Below are positions 1 to 9,918 of a stretch of 64,000 bases of DNA, in pieces. This stretch comes from Maribacter aquimaris. Its GTDB lineage: Bacteria; Bacteroidota; Bacteroidia; Flavobacteriales; Flavobacteriaceae. Numbering within the stretch: position 1 is the first letter of the stretch; every line of letters begins with the position of its first letter. Below the pieces are notes generated by a model that was given only the letters and a program-made list of their open reading frames with translations, ran no database searches and was not told the DNA's origin. The DNA lies in NCBI RefSeq assembly GCF_014596745.1, contig NZ_JABTCF010000004.1, forward strand, positions 248,001-312,000, read 5' to 3'. The position numbers and the translations under genes are program-made.

Positions 1-1645
1 TTTGTTGGGATTCTGTTAATTCACCGTGTGGATTGTACATGAGGTTCGGGGGATATTTTATCCCTCTTTTTATATAGGCCGTAATGGCGTCCAGATCATC
101 ATAACTGAATTGCTCCGTTCTCGTTAAGACCGTTGAAAACCGCATACCATCCTGCTTGTATATGGTTTGGTTCTTACCGTTCCATTTAAATGGGGGGGTA
201 TCCCCGATTTCCCTTAGGGATTGCGTATTGGTTACATTGCGTCCCATATCCTTGCCGGCCATGTTATAGACTAAGCCATCTTCATGATGATCCGGGTGAC
301 AGGTATAACAGGCATATTGTTTTTGAAATGTATGTCCCGCATTATTGAATAATCTTCTTCCTTGTCTTGCAACCGTAATTCTGCTGGGGCCACCAAGATC
401 GATGGGGGCTTCCATTTGAAGGCTCTCCGTATCCAACACCCCTATTTTATCTTCCAATTGTTCGGCGATATAGAGTTTTTTACCATCTTCGGAAAGTGCC
501 AGCCCTTTGGGATTGGCCCCCGTAGGCACTCTTTTGATCACAAACCGACTGCTCACCCCTAAATTATTCGCAATATTCTTGAGTTCTTCCTTGGGGGTTT
601 CCTTTAAAATGGCCCGAATGGAATCAACCGAGATCACCGTAATGCGATCGGCCCCTGAATTGGAGACATAGGCTCTTTTACCATCGGGGGAAACCACAAT
701 ATCAAAGGGATCGGAATAATAGGAATTGGGTTCATCCGTCAACAATTGTATGATTCTTCCATTTTCCCCTTGTTCTATAACCCCAATGCCGTGAGTCATC
801 ATCCAGCCTCCTTCTATCTGTACCGAAGGTATGAGGTTCTTGGGTCTTATCAAGGTCATCATGGCAAGGTCTCCAGAAGGCGTGAACGTAATATTCTCCA
901 TCATATAGGCCTCTTCAATATTATGATGTTCCCCTACCCTTAAGGTTTCTCCATTAATCTCGGTAAGATCACTCACCAAAGGTTCCCCATAAGGAACGAT
1001 CTTAGATCGTCTACTGGTCACATACAATTTTTTTCCATCAGGGGACAGCGCGGTTCCGGTAGGATCACTTCCCGTTCCCAATCGCTTTAATTCCTCTTTT
1101 GTGGAGAGGTCGATGACCGACAGGTCAGAGCCATAGGTATTGACGACCTGCAAAAACGAACCATCCGCACTAAGTGTTAGCCCAGAAGGGCCATTTCCCG
1201 TTTTTATGGTATCCGTTACCTTGGATACCGCAAGATCTATAACCGAAATGTAATCGGACCACTGATTGCTGACGTAGGCCAGCGTATTTGCCTTATTCAA
1301 TATTACGCTATGGGGATGGACCCCAACTTTTAGTTGGTGCAATACCACATTGCTTTCAGTGTCAACTATAAGAAGTTCATCGGTGTCTTGGGCCACAACA
1401 TACAACCGGCTTCCATCGTGGGAAACTGCTATATTGAAGGGGGAATAATAGTCTTCATTGATCAAACTTGTGACAAACTTGTTTTTGGAGGTGTATACAT
1501 GGCACGATGTACATTTTAAAGGGTGATCCGTTACCGCTGTTTTATCATTCACATGATGTCTGGCCAACATACGCCCCGGAAAGTATATGATGACCCCAAA
1601 TAATATTAGCATCCATAAAAGTGTCTTGCGTTTTGCGTTCTTCAT
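1..1645 (-). CDS. YncE-like beta-propeller c-type cytochrome (3' end beyond window)
   Basis: The frame stays open from an ATG at 1645 to the left edge, so the C-terminus is missing. The protein begins with a membrane segment (about residues 8-23) and soon shows a heme c motif, KCTSCH, at residues 45-49. Repeated propeller strands of the YncE/surface-layer type follow, with phrases such as SPDGKKLYVTS, YVSNQWSDYISVIDL and SEDGKKLYIAEQLE. Near base 300 there is a second heme motif, ACYTCHPDHHEDG, typical of di-heme cytochrome c peroxidase-like domains. It should act in the periplasm or on the outer membrane in electron transfer or peroxide chemistry; the substrate is unknown. It lies 3 bases after the stop of the upstream PD40/heme gene, so the two are surely cotranscribed. 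Confidence 0.75.
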   Translation of the reverse strand, partial: MKNAKRKTLLWMLILFGVIIYFPGRMLARHHVNDKTAVTDHPLKCTSCHVYTSKNKFVTSLINEDYYSPFNIAVSHDGSRLYVVAQDTDELLIVDTESNVVLHQLKVGVHPHSVILNKANTLAYVSNQWSDYISVIDLAVSKVTDTIKTGNGPSGLTLSADGSFLQVVNTYGSDLSVIDLSTKEELKRLGTGSDPTGTALSPDGKKLYVTSRRSKIVPYGEPLVSDLTEINGETLRVGEHHNIEEAYMMENITFTPSGDLAMMTLIRPKNLIPSVQIEGGWMMTHGIGVIEQGENGRIIQLLTDEPNSYYSDPFDIVVSPDGKRAYVSNSGADRITVISVDSIRAILKETPKEELKNIANNLGVSSRFVIKRVPTGANPKGLALSEDGKKLYIAEQLEDKIGVLDTESLQMEAPIDLGGPSRITVARQGRRLFNNAGHTFQKQYACYTCHPDHHEDGLVYNMAGKDMGRNVTNTQSLREIGDTPPFKWNGKNQTIYKQDGMRFSTVLTRTEQFSYDDLDAITAYIKRGIKYPPNLMYNPHGELTESQQ

Positions 1646-1648
1646 GGC

Positions 1649-3085
1649 CTACATCTTTAAATCTCTTTTTAAGGAATCTATTTCTTTTGGCGATGGCACC
1701 GGAATGGGATCCTTCCTAACGGCCAATGGTTGGGCATTTTTGGGCACCAACTCCCGGTTTTCATGACATCCGATACAGCCACGACGTTCATTGGGGCGTA
1801 GATATAACCAACTACTCGGCCCTTTGACGACATTATCATTCCCATCAAGGGTCTGCATCCTAAACGGGGTATCCGCTTGGACTTTAATATAGAAGGAACC
1901 ATCCTCCTCTGTTTCAAAAGTGGCCATGGTTTCATCCATTCCCAATATTTCCAACTTGTTAGCCCTATTTGTCAAGGTAGTGGAATCATTGGATTGCTTA
2001 TTCGAATAATTAATATCCTGACAGACGAGTAAGGCGGTCTTCACATTCAGATCAATCTCGCTCGGTAATTTCTTAGGTCGATCTCGCTTCACTACGGGTA
2101 CGGCTTCCAAAACGTGATACTCCCCATCCTTATATATGGGCGTACCTAATTCATGACTTTGGGTATTGAATCCATAGAGGGCAAAGCGCCCTTCCTTATC
2201 GGAACGATAACTTGCCAACACCTTGTTTTCCTGATATGGACTAATAGCATAAAAATCACCCTTAATATGTGATGTCATATTTACCTTGGAATGCAACGGG
2301 CGATTATACGATATGGAGGTAATATCCATTTCATTATTAGCATCCGCCTCAACGAAAACAATGCTACCTTCATCCATTTCCCAAACACGACCCTGTAAAT
2401 GATGGTTGGCTTCACTCTGATAAAACAATTGTTGCTTGGTTCCATCGGGCCTCATGATCATGAGTTTGGCATCCTTAACCTCAGGTATAAGGGTCCTTCC
2501 TATAGTAACCACACGACCATCATTCAATACGGTTGATGCAAAATAGGTACTGGGGTCATAGGTGATGCGGGCTAAATTAGAACCATCCAGGTTGCTGGTA
2601 TAAAGGGTATACCCCTTTTCTTTTGTGGCAACATTTATGATTTCATGCTTACTGAACACCATTCGATCCCCTGGCAAATAATCGGGATCGATACAATTCC
2701 CATCCGAGGAAGTTATCTGTCTGGTTTTAAGGTTGTGTAAATCCATCTCCCATATCTGCCACACATCATTTTTATTTTGCTGTGCGGCAAAAAGCATGGA
2801 ATTTCCATCATAGGATATCTTAGGGGCACAGGCGGATTGGAAATCCTTGGTCAATACAGACAATGGTTCCTCTGGTGAGTTCACATTCAGTGCAACGATT
2901 CTTGATTCGGGTATATGACGCCACCTATTGCCTGACAAATAATCCGGGGAATCAATATCCCCCTGACTTTGGGACATGACAATCATGCCTTCCAAAGACC
3001 TTGGTTTACATGACTGAACGGAAATAACCAAAACAATAATGGCTAGCAATGGGATAAAGGATGTATAAGGACTTTTTTTGAACAT
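1649..3085 (-). CDS. PD40/TolB-like lipoprotein with C-terminal heme motif (hydrazine synthase alpha-like architecture)
   Basis: 478 residues. A lipoprotein signal ends at Cys26 (SVQSC). TolB/PD40-type propeller repeats fill about residues 40-340, for example SYDGNSMLFAAQQNKNDVWQIW cut to its core pattern SYDGNSMLFAA and DPDYLPGDRMVFS. The C-terminal part carries a single c-heme motif, CIGCH (437-441), just before NRELVPKNAQP. This order, propeller then a CxxCH-containing region, resembles proteins annotated with the hydrazine synthase alpha-subunit middle domain. True hydrazine synthesis is not implied, because anammox partners are absent. It sits 7 bases after the CRTAC1-like gene and 3 bases before the YncE-like cytochrome, so it is probably part of one extracytoplasmic redox complex. 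The function is unknown. Confidence 0.7.
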   Translation of the reverse strand: MFKKSPYTSFIPLLAIIVLVISVQSCKPRSLEGMIVMSQSQGDIDSPDYLSGNRWRHIPESRIVALNVNSPEEPLSVLTKDFQSACAPKISYDGNSMLFAAQQNKNDVWQIWEMDLHNLKTRQITSSDGNCIDPDYLPGDRMVFSKHEIINVATKEKGYTLYTSNLDGSNLARITYDPSTYFASTVLNDGRVVTIGRTLIPEVKDAKLMIMRPDGTKQQLFYQSEANHHLQGRVWEMDEGSIVFVEADANNEMDITSISYNRPLHSKVNMTSHIKGDFYAISPYQENKVLASYRSDKEGRFALYGFNTQSHELGTPIYKDGEYHVLEAVPVVKRDRPKKLPSEIDLNVKTALLVCQDINYSNKQSNDSTTLTNRANKLEILGMDETMATFETEEDGSFYIKVQADTPFRMQTLDGNDNVVKGPSSWLYLRPNERRGCIGCHENRELVPKNAQPLAVRKDPIPVPSPKEIDSLKRDLKM

Positions 3086-3092
3086 TATCCAC

Positions 3093-4841
3093 TTATTGAG
3101 GTTCGTGTATCGTAAGTATTTGGTTGGCCTTTATTTTTTCCAAAACCTGATGTTTCCCCGAGGGCCATCTGATTTCAAGACTATCAACAAGGTCGGCGTT
3201 TGAAAGACCGAAGTGGACCCTTGGGTCATTTTGAGATAGATACCCCGTGGTGCTTTTTTTCTGTGCGGTCTGCACCTTGCCATCCGCAACCAATCGTATA
3301 CGTGAGCCAACACCATCACGATTGCTGTGCTTGCCCACCAAATTCAAAGAGAGCCAGTTATTGGCATTCCCTTTATTATTTCGAAGAAATACCCCTATAC
3401 TATCCAGGTTAACGATATAGATATCGATATCCCCATCATTATCATAATCCCCCAAGCAGGCGCCCCTACCCACATGTTCTTCCTTAAAATATGAGCTAAG
3501 GTCTACGGAAACATCCTTGAATTTGCCCTCCTGGATGTTCTCGAACAGTTGATCCTCTTGTCCATATAGGTGTTTTAATTCACCGTTGGATTTAAAAATA
3601 TCAACGTCCCCATCATTGTCATAATCAAAAAAAGAGGATGACCAACCCACAAACTGTCCAGATGCCACGGAGATACCCGCGGGATAGGACTGATCGCCAA
3701 AGACGCCGTTACCCAAATTTTCATAAAGGGAGCAGTAATTATCATCCGAAACAAAAAGATCCAATAATCCATCCCCATTAAAATCGGCAAAATCCACGGA
3801 CATGCTTACGGTGGCTTCCCCCGATTGACTAAAACCTGTACCAGACATGGTGCCCTTATCCACGAATCCCTTACCCCCTTCGTTATGCCATAGATAATTA
3901 ACCGTATGGTCGTTTGCCACATAAACATCGACGAAGCCATCATCATCATAATCCGCGGCCCCAACACCCATGGCCCTACCATCAATATCCACAATCCCCA
4001 TGGCTTGGGTCACATCACTAAAGGTTCCATCCCCATTATTATGATATAGTACATCGGGTTGACTGTCATACGCCAACGGACCGGGAAATCCGTCAGGAGC
4101 ATAATAATATTTATAATCCGGATTGAAATTCAGATAGTTTCCTACATAAAGATCCAAGTAGCTATCATTGTCATAATCGAACCAGACAGCTCCAACACTA
4201 CAATTTTTACCCCCGCCTACCGACGCTTTTTCGGTCTCATTTAAAAAGGTGCCATCACCATTGTTTTTATACAATGTATTAGGGCCATTGTTACTTACAT
4301 AAATATCGGGGAAACCATCATTATTATAATCACCCACGGTAACCCCCATACTGTACCATGGTCCGCCAACGTTAGCTTTCTTGGTTACATCCTCAAAAGT
4401 ACCGTTCTGGTTATTGCGGTAAAGATGATTGGTGGGCATAACCTTGGGTTTATCGCTTTTACTGAAACCTTCGACCCAAGTCCCGCTACAGACATAAATA
4501 TCCATAAACCCATCTTGGTCATAATCCAGGAAAGCCGCCCCTCCACCAACAGATTCGATAATATTCTCCATGTGGTCAGCACCAATGGAATGCATAAAAT
4601 CCAAACCTATCCCTTGCCCTATCGATTGAAAAAAATCATCATTAACGGCGGGTGGTTTTAATGAGGAAGGTTTTTGGTTTGAATTCGATGGCTTTGTTTC
4701 TGTATTACAAGCCGTAAAAGCACCTACCAAGAATAGCATATAAAAGATATTCTTGAACGCAAACGCCTTATTGAAAAACCGTGCAATTAATACTATCGAA
4801 TTATTTGAGCAATGGGGAAATTGTTTTTGATTGTCAATCAT
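3093..4841 (-). CDS. CRTAC1-like FG-GAP/VCBS repeat protein with ASPIC/UnbV domain
   Basis: About 582 residues from the ATG at 4841. An in-frame GTG at 4877 would add 12 residues. Many FG-GAP/VCBS calcium-binding repeats are visible, with the pattern DYDNDGFPDIYVSN, DYDQDGFMDIYVCS and DYDNDGDVDIFKSN, forming an integrin-like propeller. The last 90 residues match the ASPIC/UnbV domain (GVGSRIRLVADGK, HFGLSNADLVDSLEIRWPSG). A hydrophobic stretch ending in GAFTAC looks like a lipobox, but it lies 45 residues in, so either the signal peptide is unusually long or the true start is further down. It is the first gene of the three-gene minus-strand operon with two heme proteins. Proteins of this type are exported; the binding partner is unknown. 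Confidence 0.8.
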   Translation of the reverse strand: MIDNQKQFPHCSNNSIVLIARFFNKAFAFKNIFYMLFLVGAFTACNTETKPSNSNQKPSSLKPPAVNDDFFQSIGQGIGLDFMHSIGADHMENIIESVGGGAAFLDYDQDGFMDIYVCSGTWVEGFSKSDKPKVMPTNHLYRNNQNGTFEDVTKKANVGGPWYSMGVTVGDYNNDGFPDIYVSNNGPNTLYKNNGDGTFLNETEKASVGGGKNCSVGAVWFDYDNDSYLDLYVGNYLNFNPDYKYYYAPDGFPGPLAYDSQPDVLYHNNGDGTFSDVTQAMGIVDIDGRAMGVGAADYDDDGFVDVYVANDHTVNYLWHNEGGKGFVDKGTMSGTGFSQSGEATVSMSVDFADFNGDGLLDLFVSDDNYCSLYENLGNGVFGDQSYPAGISVASGQFVGWSSSFFDYDNDGDVDIFKSNGELKHLYGQEDQLFENIQEGKFKDVSVDLSSYFKEEHVGRGACLGDYDNDGDIDIYIVNLDSIGVFLRNNKGNANNWLSLNLVGKHSNRDGVGSRIRLVADGKVQTAQKKSTTGYLSQNDPRVHFGLSNADLVDSLEIRWPSGKHQVLEKIKANQILTIHEPQ

Positions 4842-5381
4842 ACTATTTTTTACTTCAAGATTGATTTTGAAAATCACTTTTAAAACGTTGAAAAAGAACT
4901 AAAGCCCCCTCTCGTTAAAAGCATTCAAATTACCTTAATACCGAAAATGTAATAACATGATAACCAATTTTTTGAACAGTATTAATTGACCTTATTAGCA
5001 AATTGGACTTTTCATGTTCCTGCCTCAAAAATACATTTACCAATACGTAAGAAAGATGACAAAAATCATATAATTTAAGATTTTTTTAAGATTTTTTTGG
5101 ATATTGATTGATTTTTGCCGCCCATTGCTACATATTCAATAATTAGCACCAACGATTTTTCTTACCGCGTTATTTTTGACAGCAGTCCATACTCCCAACA
5201 AGCATTTCCATAGACATTCCAAACCTATCCAAAAGCCACTATTTCCCATTTCCGTGAAAATCCGGTCGATAAATTTAGCGGTTTGGTCTAGTGAATACCC
5301 TGCTTTATCTATTTCAATATGTTTTATATGGACTCCTTTGGATATTTGAGTTGTATTTCAACCAAAATTGTATACAACGAC
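4842..5381. other. Divergent intergenic region
   Basis: No gene is seen between the CRTAC1-like operon (minus) and the TolC gene (plus). It is AT-rich and holds a tandem 11-base repeat, AAGATTTTTTT, at 5077-5087 and 5088-5098. A minus-strand TATTTTTG (5026-5033) fits the -7 consensus but has no good -33 partner. The promoters of both operons should lie here. Confidence 0.5.
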
Positions 5382-6704
5382 ATGAAAAAAACTATCATCA
5401 TATTTCTGGTATTACTCGGACAGTTTGCGCACAGTCAGCAAACTTCAAGTGATATGAATAAAATCTGGTCCCTAGAGGATTGCATTTCCTATGCCTTGGA
5501 GCATAATATCACTGTAAAACAAGCCATTTTGGAAAAAAACAGCACGCTTCAGGATTATAAAGCGGCAAAATCTTCAAGATTACCCAATCTAAGCGGTTCG
5601 GCTTCACAAAACTTTACCAATGGTAATTCGATAGACCCTATAACAAGTGATTTTGTTTCCCAACAAATCAATTCGACAAGTTTGGGACTCAATACCCAGG
5701 TCACCCTTTTTCAGGGTAATCAAATCACCAATGGAATAATACAAAACAAACTTTTGGTTGATCAATATTCCTTTTATGAGGAGCAGGCCAAAAACAATAT
5801 CATCCTGAGCATAACCGATAGTTATATTCAATTGCTCTATAGTAAAGAAAACATTACGATTGCCGAAAACAATCTAGTTGCCTCCCAAAAAGAGGAAGAA
5901 CAGGCCAAGGCTCGGTTAGAGGCAGGTTCCATTGCTATGAAAGACTATACCGATGCGCAATCAAATACGGCCACGAATACCTATAATCTAATAACCGCCA
6001 AGAATGATTACGCCCAACAGTTATTGACCCTAAAACAACTTTTAGAGCTTCCGATCGGCACTTCATTTCAAATTGCCGATCCAACCGGCACAGGTGAGGA
6101 TTTGATTCCTGATTTGAATCAAGTTTATACCCAGGCTGTGGAAAACCTTCCTGAAATAAATGCAAGTAAAACCAATATATCGGTTTCAGAAAAAGAACTG
6201 GATATTGCCAAAGGAGGATATTTACCCACACTTTCCCTAACAGGAAGCATTGGCTCCGGTTATACCTCAACACAGGATTTCGTTTTTGCAGACCAGCTCG
6301 ATCTCAATTTCAACCAAAGAGTGGGCCTCTCTTTAAACGTGCCCATTTTCAATAGAAACAGAACAAAGACAGAAGTTGAAAAAGCTAAGATAAATATTGA
6401 CATAGCCCAACTGAAATTGGCACAAGAAGAAAAGGACCTATATCAAAAAATAGAAACCGCCTGGCAAAATGCAACTGCAGCCCAGAGCCAAATGGTAGCT
6501 GCCGACGTCGCAAAAAATGCCGCAAGTGAATCGTATCGATTGGCGCAGAAACAATATGAACTGGGGGCTTTGAGCACCACCGATCTTGTGGTAAGCCAAA
6601 ACACATATACCAATGCCCATCAAAACTACATTCAGGCAAAATACTTAAGCCTTTTGTATACCCAATTACTTCAATTTTATCAAGGAAACGACATTAAACT
6701 TTAA
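5382..6704 (+). CDS. TolC family outer membrane efflux protein
   Basis: 440 residues. I chose the ATG at 5382 because it begins a clean signal peptide (MKKTIIIFLVLLGQFAHSQQ); a frame open from 5319 would put non-signal sequence ahead of it. The protein has the two-fold OEP architecture: helical hairpins rich in Q, A and E (AKARLEAGSIAMKDYTDAQ; AQKQYELGALSTTDLVVSQ) and a beta strand segment in each half. It forms the outer-membrane channel of the efflux system encoded by the next three genes, only 4 bases downstream. A role in export of a small molecule, peptide or lipid is inferred from the MacAB-like partners. Confidence 0.9.
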   Translation: MKKTIIIFLVLLGQFAHSQQTSSDMNKIWSLEDCISYALEHNITVKQAILEKNSTLQDYKAAKSSRLPNLSGSASQNFTNGNSIDPITSDFVSQQINSTSLGLNTQVTLFQGNQITNGIIQNKLLVDQYSFYEEQAKNNIILSITDSYIQLLYSKENITIAENNLVASQKEEEQAKARLEAGSIAMKDYTDAQSNTATNTYNLITAKNDYAQQLLTLKQLLELPIGTSFQIADPTGTGEDLIPDLNQVYTQAVENLPEINASKTNISVSEKELDIAKGGYLPTLSLTGSIGSGYTSTQDFVFADQLDLNFNQRVGLSLNVPIFNRNRTKTEVEKAKINIDIAQLKLAQEEKDLYQKIETAWQNATAAQSQMVAADVAKNAASESYRLAQKQYELGALSTTDLVVSQNTYTNAHQNYIQAKYLSLLYTQLLQFYQGNDIKL

Positions 6705-6708
6705 TCAA

Positions 6709-7929
6709 ATGAAAAATAAAAGAAACATAATAATAGGCAGTATAGTTATCCTTATCCTTGCCTTTGCGGCATACAGCTTTTTAAAGAGCAATGATGATGT
6801 GGTTATCGAAGCACAAACCCTTACCGCCAAAAAAGGGGATGTAACTACAATGGTTACGGCTACGGGTACCATAGAGCCCATTACCCAAGTGGAAGTAGGT
6901 ACCCAGGTTTCAGGGGTGGTCGAAAAAATATATGTTGATTATAACAGTATCGTCAAGGAAGGGCAGTTGATTGCGGAATTGGACAAAACCAACCTAAAGG
7001 CCGCCCTTACCCAGGCACAGGCTTCCTATGACAATGCCGTAAGCCAAAGAAACTACATGCAGACCATCTTCGAAAGACAAAAAACATTGTACGAAAATCA
7101 GGTCATCAGTAAATCCGATTATGATGATGCCTTATATAACTATGAAACGGCAAAAGGCACGGTGACCCAACGCTTATCAGACCTTGAAAGGGCCAGAACC
7201 AATCTAAGCTATGCCGATATTTATTCGCCCATAGATGGTGTGGTACTTTCCAGGGCTATAGACGAAGGACAAACGGTAGCGGCAAGCTTTAGCACCCCAA
7301 CCCTTTTTACCATTGCGCAAGATCTAAAGGAAATGCAAGTAGAGGCCGATGTAGACGAAGCTGATATAGGGGGTGTAAAAGAAGGACAAAGGGTAACCTT
7401 CACCGTTGATGCCTACTTAGGGGAAACCTTTGAGGGTACGGTAACCCAGGTTCGTTTGGACTATACCGAAACATCCAATGTAATTACCTACACCGTCGTA
7501 ATCAAGGCTGACAATCCCGACCTTAAACTTAAACCCGGTCTAACTGCGACGATATCCATATATACATTAGAGTTAAAAGATGTATTGAGTACAGAGGCCA
7601 AGGCCATCAATTTTAAACCTACCCAGGCATTACTAATGGCCTACAACGAGCAACATAATTTACCTACCGAACCCCAAAAAGGTGGAGCAAGGAACAATGA
7701 AGAAGGTAAAACGAGGGTTTGGGTCCTTGAATCCAATGGGGCCATATCACCTAAAGAAGTAACCTTAGGTGCCAGTGATGGTGTCAATGTACAGATTTTA
7801 AGTGGTATTGAAGAAGGAGACAAACTGGTATATAGTTTAAAATCCGAAAGTCCTATTGAACAACAGTCTGCCGGTGGTGCAGATGAGAGTCCGTTTATGC
7901 CACAAAGACCAGGAGGGAAAAGAAAATAA
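6709..7929 (+). CDS. Periplasmic adaptor subunit (MacA/HlyD family)
   Basis: 406 residues. One N-terminal membrane anchor (about 8-25) is followed by the membrane-fusion-protein order: barrel-sandwich half (VEVGTQVSGVVEKIYVDYN), alpha-helical hairpin (about 95-165), second lipoyl half (YADIYSPIDGVVLSRAIDEG), then beta-barrel and membrane-proximal domains. The segment SPIDGVV is the usual signature of the second lipoyl half. It bridges the MacB-type ABC transporter in the inner membrane and TolC in the outer membrane. The gene lies between tolC-like and ATPase genes with gaps of 4 and 9 bases. The C-terminus is rich in glycine and proline. Confidence 0.9.
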   Translation: MKNKRNIIIGSIVILILAFAAYSFLKSNDDVVIEAQTLTAKKGDVTTMVTATGTIEPITQVEVGTQVSGVVEKIYVDYNSIVKEGQLIAELDKTNLKAALTQAQASYDNAVSQRNYMQTIFERQKTLYENQVISKSDYDDALYNYETAKGTVTQRLSDLERARTNLSYADIYSPIDGVVLSRAIDEGQTVAASFSTPTLFTIAQDLKEMQVEADVDEADIGGVKEGQRVTFTVDAYLGETFEGTVTQVRLDYTETSNVITYTVVIKADNPDLKLKPGLTATISIYTLELKDVLSTEAKAINFKPTQALLMAYNEQHNLPTEPQKGGARNNEEGKTRVWVLESNGAISPKEVTLGASDGVNVQILSGIEEGDKLVYSLKSESPIEQQSAGGADESPFMPQRPGGKRK

Positions 7930-7938
7930 CAAACGACC

Positions 7939-8682
7939 ATGAACAAGGAAATCATTAAAATAAACGATTTAAAGCGTGAGTTTACGATGGGCAACGAAAT
8001 CGTACATGCCTTAAGAGGCATTTCGTTCACCATAAACGAGGGCGAATTCGTTACGATCATGGGTTCGAGTGGCTCGGGAAAAAGTACCTTATTGAATATC
8101 TTGGGATGCTTGGACCAACCCACCTCGGGAACCTATGAGATAGACAATGTAAAAGTAAAAGATCTTAGCAGGAATGAGTTGGCTACGATCCGAAATGAAA
8201 AAATCGGGTTTATCTTTCAATCCTATAACCTACTGGCTCGTACTTCTGCATTGGAAAACGTAGAACTACCACTTCTATATAATAGTAAGGTTTCTACCGA
8301 AGAACGTAAAGAACGTGCTTATAAGGCTTTGGAAATGGTAGGATTGGGCGATCGCATGGGCCATACCCCTTCACAGCTTTCCGGTGGCCAACAACAAAGG
8401 GTGGCCATTGCACGGTCTTTGGTGAACAACCCTGTTATGATATTGGCTGATGAAGCTACAGGAAACCTGGATACCCGAACCTCGTACGAAATCATGTCCT
8501 TGTTTCAAGAGTTGAATGAAAAAGGCATCACCATCACCTTTGTGACCCATGAACCGGACATCGCTACCTTTAGTAGTAGAACCATTGTCTTAAAAGATGG
8601 CAACATCATTAAGGATTACCTCAATAAAGATATAAAATCAGCAGCTACTGAATTGGCCGCATTACCTGTAGAAGACCATTAA
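7939..8682 (+). CDS. ABC transporter ATP-binding protein (MacB/LolD type)
   Basis: 247 residues. Walker A is GSSGSGKST at 42-50, the signature motif LSGGQQQR and Walker [12 protein letters not shown] are both intact, and an H-loop follows (FVTHE). The Q-loop region [22 protein letters not shown] is of the MacB/LolD/FtsE type; its core is [19 protein letters not shown]. The ATPase and the permease are separate polypeptides here, unlike Escherichia coli MacB, where they are fused. It powers mechanotransmission-type export with the permease 2 bases downstream and the adaptor upstream. Confidence 0.93.
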   Translation: MNKEIIKINDLKREFTMGNEIVHALRGISFTINEGEFVTIMGSSGSGKSTLLNILGCLDQPTSGTYEIDNVKVKDLSRNELATIRNEKIGFIFQSYNLLARTSALENVELPLLYNSKVSTEERKERAYKALEMVGLGDRMGHTPSQLSGGQQQRVAIARSLVNNPVMILADEATGNLDTRTSYEIMSLFQELNEKGITITFVTHEPDIATFSSRTIVLKDGNIIKDYLNKDIKSAATELAALPVEDH

Positions 8683-8684
8683 TT

Positions 8685-9905
8685 ATGAGACTATTGAATT
8701 TATTTAAGATCGCCTTTAAGGCCATTGTTCTCAACAAGGTCAGAACCTTACTGACCATGTTGGGCATCATTATCGGTGTGGCAGCTGTAATTGCCATGTT
8801 GGCCATAGGCGAAGGTTCTAAGGAAAGTATTCGAAGTACTATTTCGAGCATGGGTTCGAACATGATTACCATTAGACCCGGGGAAGATGATAGAGGACCT
8901 GCAAGAGGAAGTGGTGGCGATGTGCAAACATTGACGCTTAATGACTATGAGGTAATAAAAGAAAAATCAACATTATTAAATTACATTACCCCTCTTGTAA
9001 ATGGTGGCGGACAGGTAATCAACGGAGCAAATAACTGGCCATCTACCATTTATGGTGTAAACCCCGAATACTTGGACATTAAAGTGGTCGGACTTCAAAA
9101 TGGAAGTATGTTCACCGATGCCGAGGTACAATCAGCCTCTAAGGTTGTTTTATTGGGACAGACGGTTGTTGACAATATATTTCCGGATGGTGAAGATCCT
9201 ATTGGCAAACTGATCCGTTTTAACAGTATTCCGTTTAAAGTGATTGGGGTATTGGAACAAAAAGGGGAAAACACCTTTGGCCAAGACCAGGATGATGTGG
9301 TAATAGCCCCTTTTACAACCGTTCAAAAACGTATTTTGGCCATAGACTATTTAAACCAAATCCTGGCATCGGCCGTAAGTGAGGACGATGCACCTGAGGC
9401 TGTAACGGAAGTCACTGAAATTCTGCGTGCGCAACACAAATTATTGGACAATCAAAATGATGATTTTTCGGTACGTTCTATGGAAGAGTTGATTTCAACA
9501 TTCAGTTCTACCAGTGAAATGTTAACCGTACTTTTAGTTGCCGTAGCCGGGATCTCTTTATTGATCGGAGGTATCGGTATCATGAATATCATGTACGTAT
9601 CGGTAAAAGAGCGTACCAAGGAAATAGGTCTTAGAATGGCCGTAGGGGGTAAAGGCTCCGATATTCTAATGCAATTTTTAATCGAGGCCATATTAATCAG
9701 TATCACAGGAGGTATACTTGGCGTAATCCTTGGTTTAAGTTCTACTTATTTTATAGAAACATTCTTACAATGGCCAACAAGCGTGGCGTTGTATTCAATA
9801 ATTATTTCATTTGCTGTATGTGCGGTAACTGGTATCTTTTTCGGGTGGTACCCCGCAAGAAAAGCAGCAGCATTGGATCCAATTACGGCATTGCGCTATG
9901 AATGA
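8685..9905 (+). CDS. MacB-like ABC transporter permease (FtsX/MacB_PCD)
   Basis: 406 residues. The N-terminal membrane helix begins ALNKVRT-like (AIVLNKVRTLLTMLGIIIG) and is followed by a large periplasmic MacB_PCD domain (about 45-270). Three membrane helices form the FtsX domain at about 285-400, with the conserved phrases GGIGIMNIMYVSVKERTKE and GWYPARKAAALDPITALRYE. The C-terminal A-x-x-L-x-P-I-x-A-L-R-Y-E ending is characteristic of MacB-type permeases. It works with the ATPase upstream, the adaptor and the TolC channel. Confidence 0.92.
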   Translation: MRLLNLFKIAFKAIVLNKVRTLLTMLGIIIGVAAVIAMLAIGEGSKESIRSTISSMGSNMITIRPGEDDRGPARGSGGDVQTLTLNDYEVIKEKSTLLNYITPLVNGGGQVINGANNWPSTIYGVNPEYLDIKVVGLQNGSMFTDAEVQSASKVVLLGQTVVDNIFPDGEDPIGKLIRFNSIPFKVIGVLEQKGENTFGQDQDDVVIAPFTTVQKRILAIDYLNQILASAVSEDDAPEAVTEVTEILRAQHKLLDNQNDDFSVRSMEELISTFSSTSEMLTVLLVAVAGISLLIGGIGIMNIMYVSVKERTKEIGLRMAVGGKGSDILMQFLIEAILISITGGILGVILGLSSTYFIETFLQWPTSVALYSIIISFAVCAVTGIFFGWYPARKAAALDPITALRYE

Positions 9906-9918
9906 TTAAATTTGATAG

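Noticed and set aside
1649-3085. Evidence for anammox hydrazine synthesis
   Set aside because: Only a domain-level resemblance with a single heme motif; the other hydrazine synthase subunits and anammox context are missing.
5935-6273. 112-codon minus-strand frame inside the TolC gene
   Set aside because: It is antisense to a gene with a clear family pattern and has none of its own.
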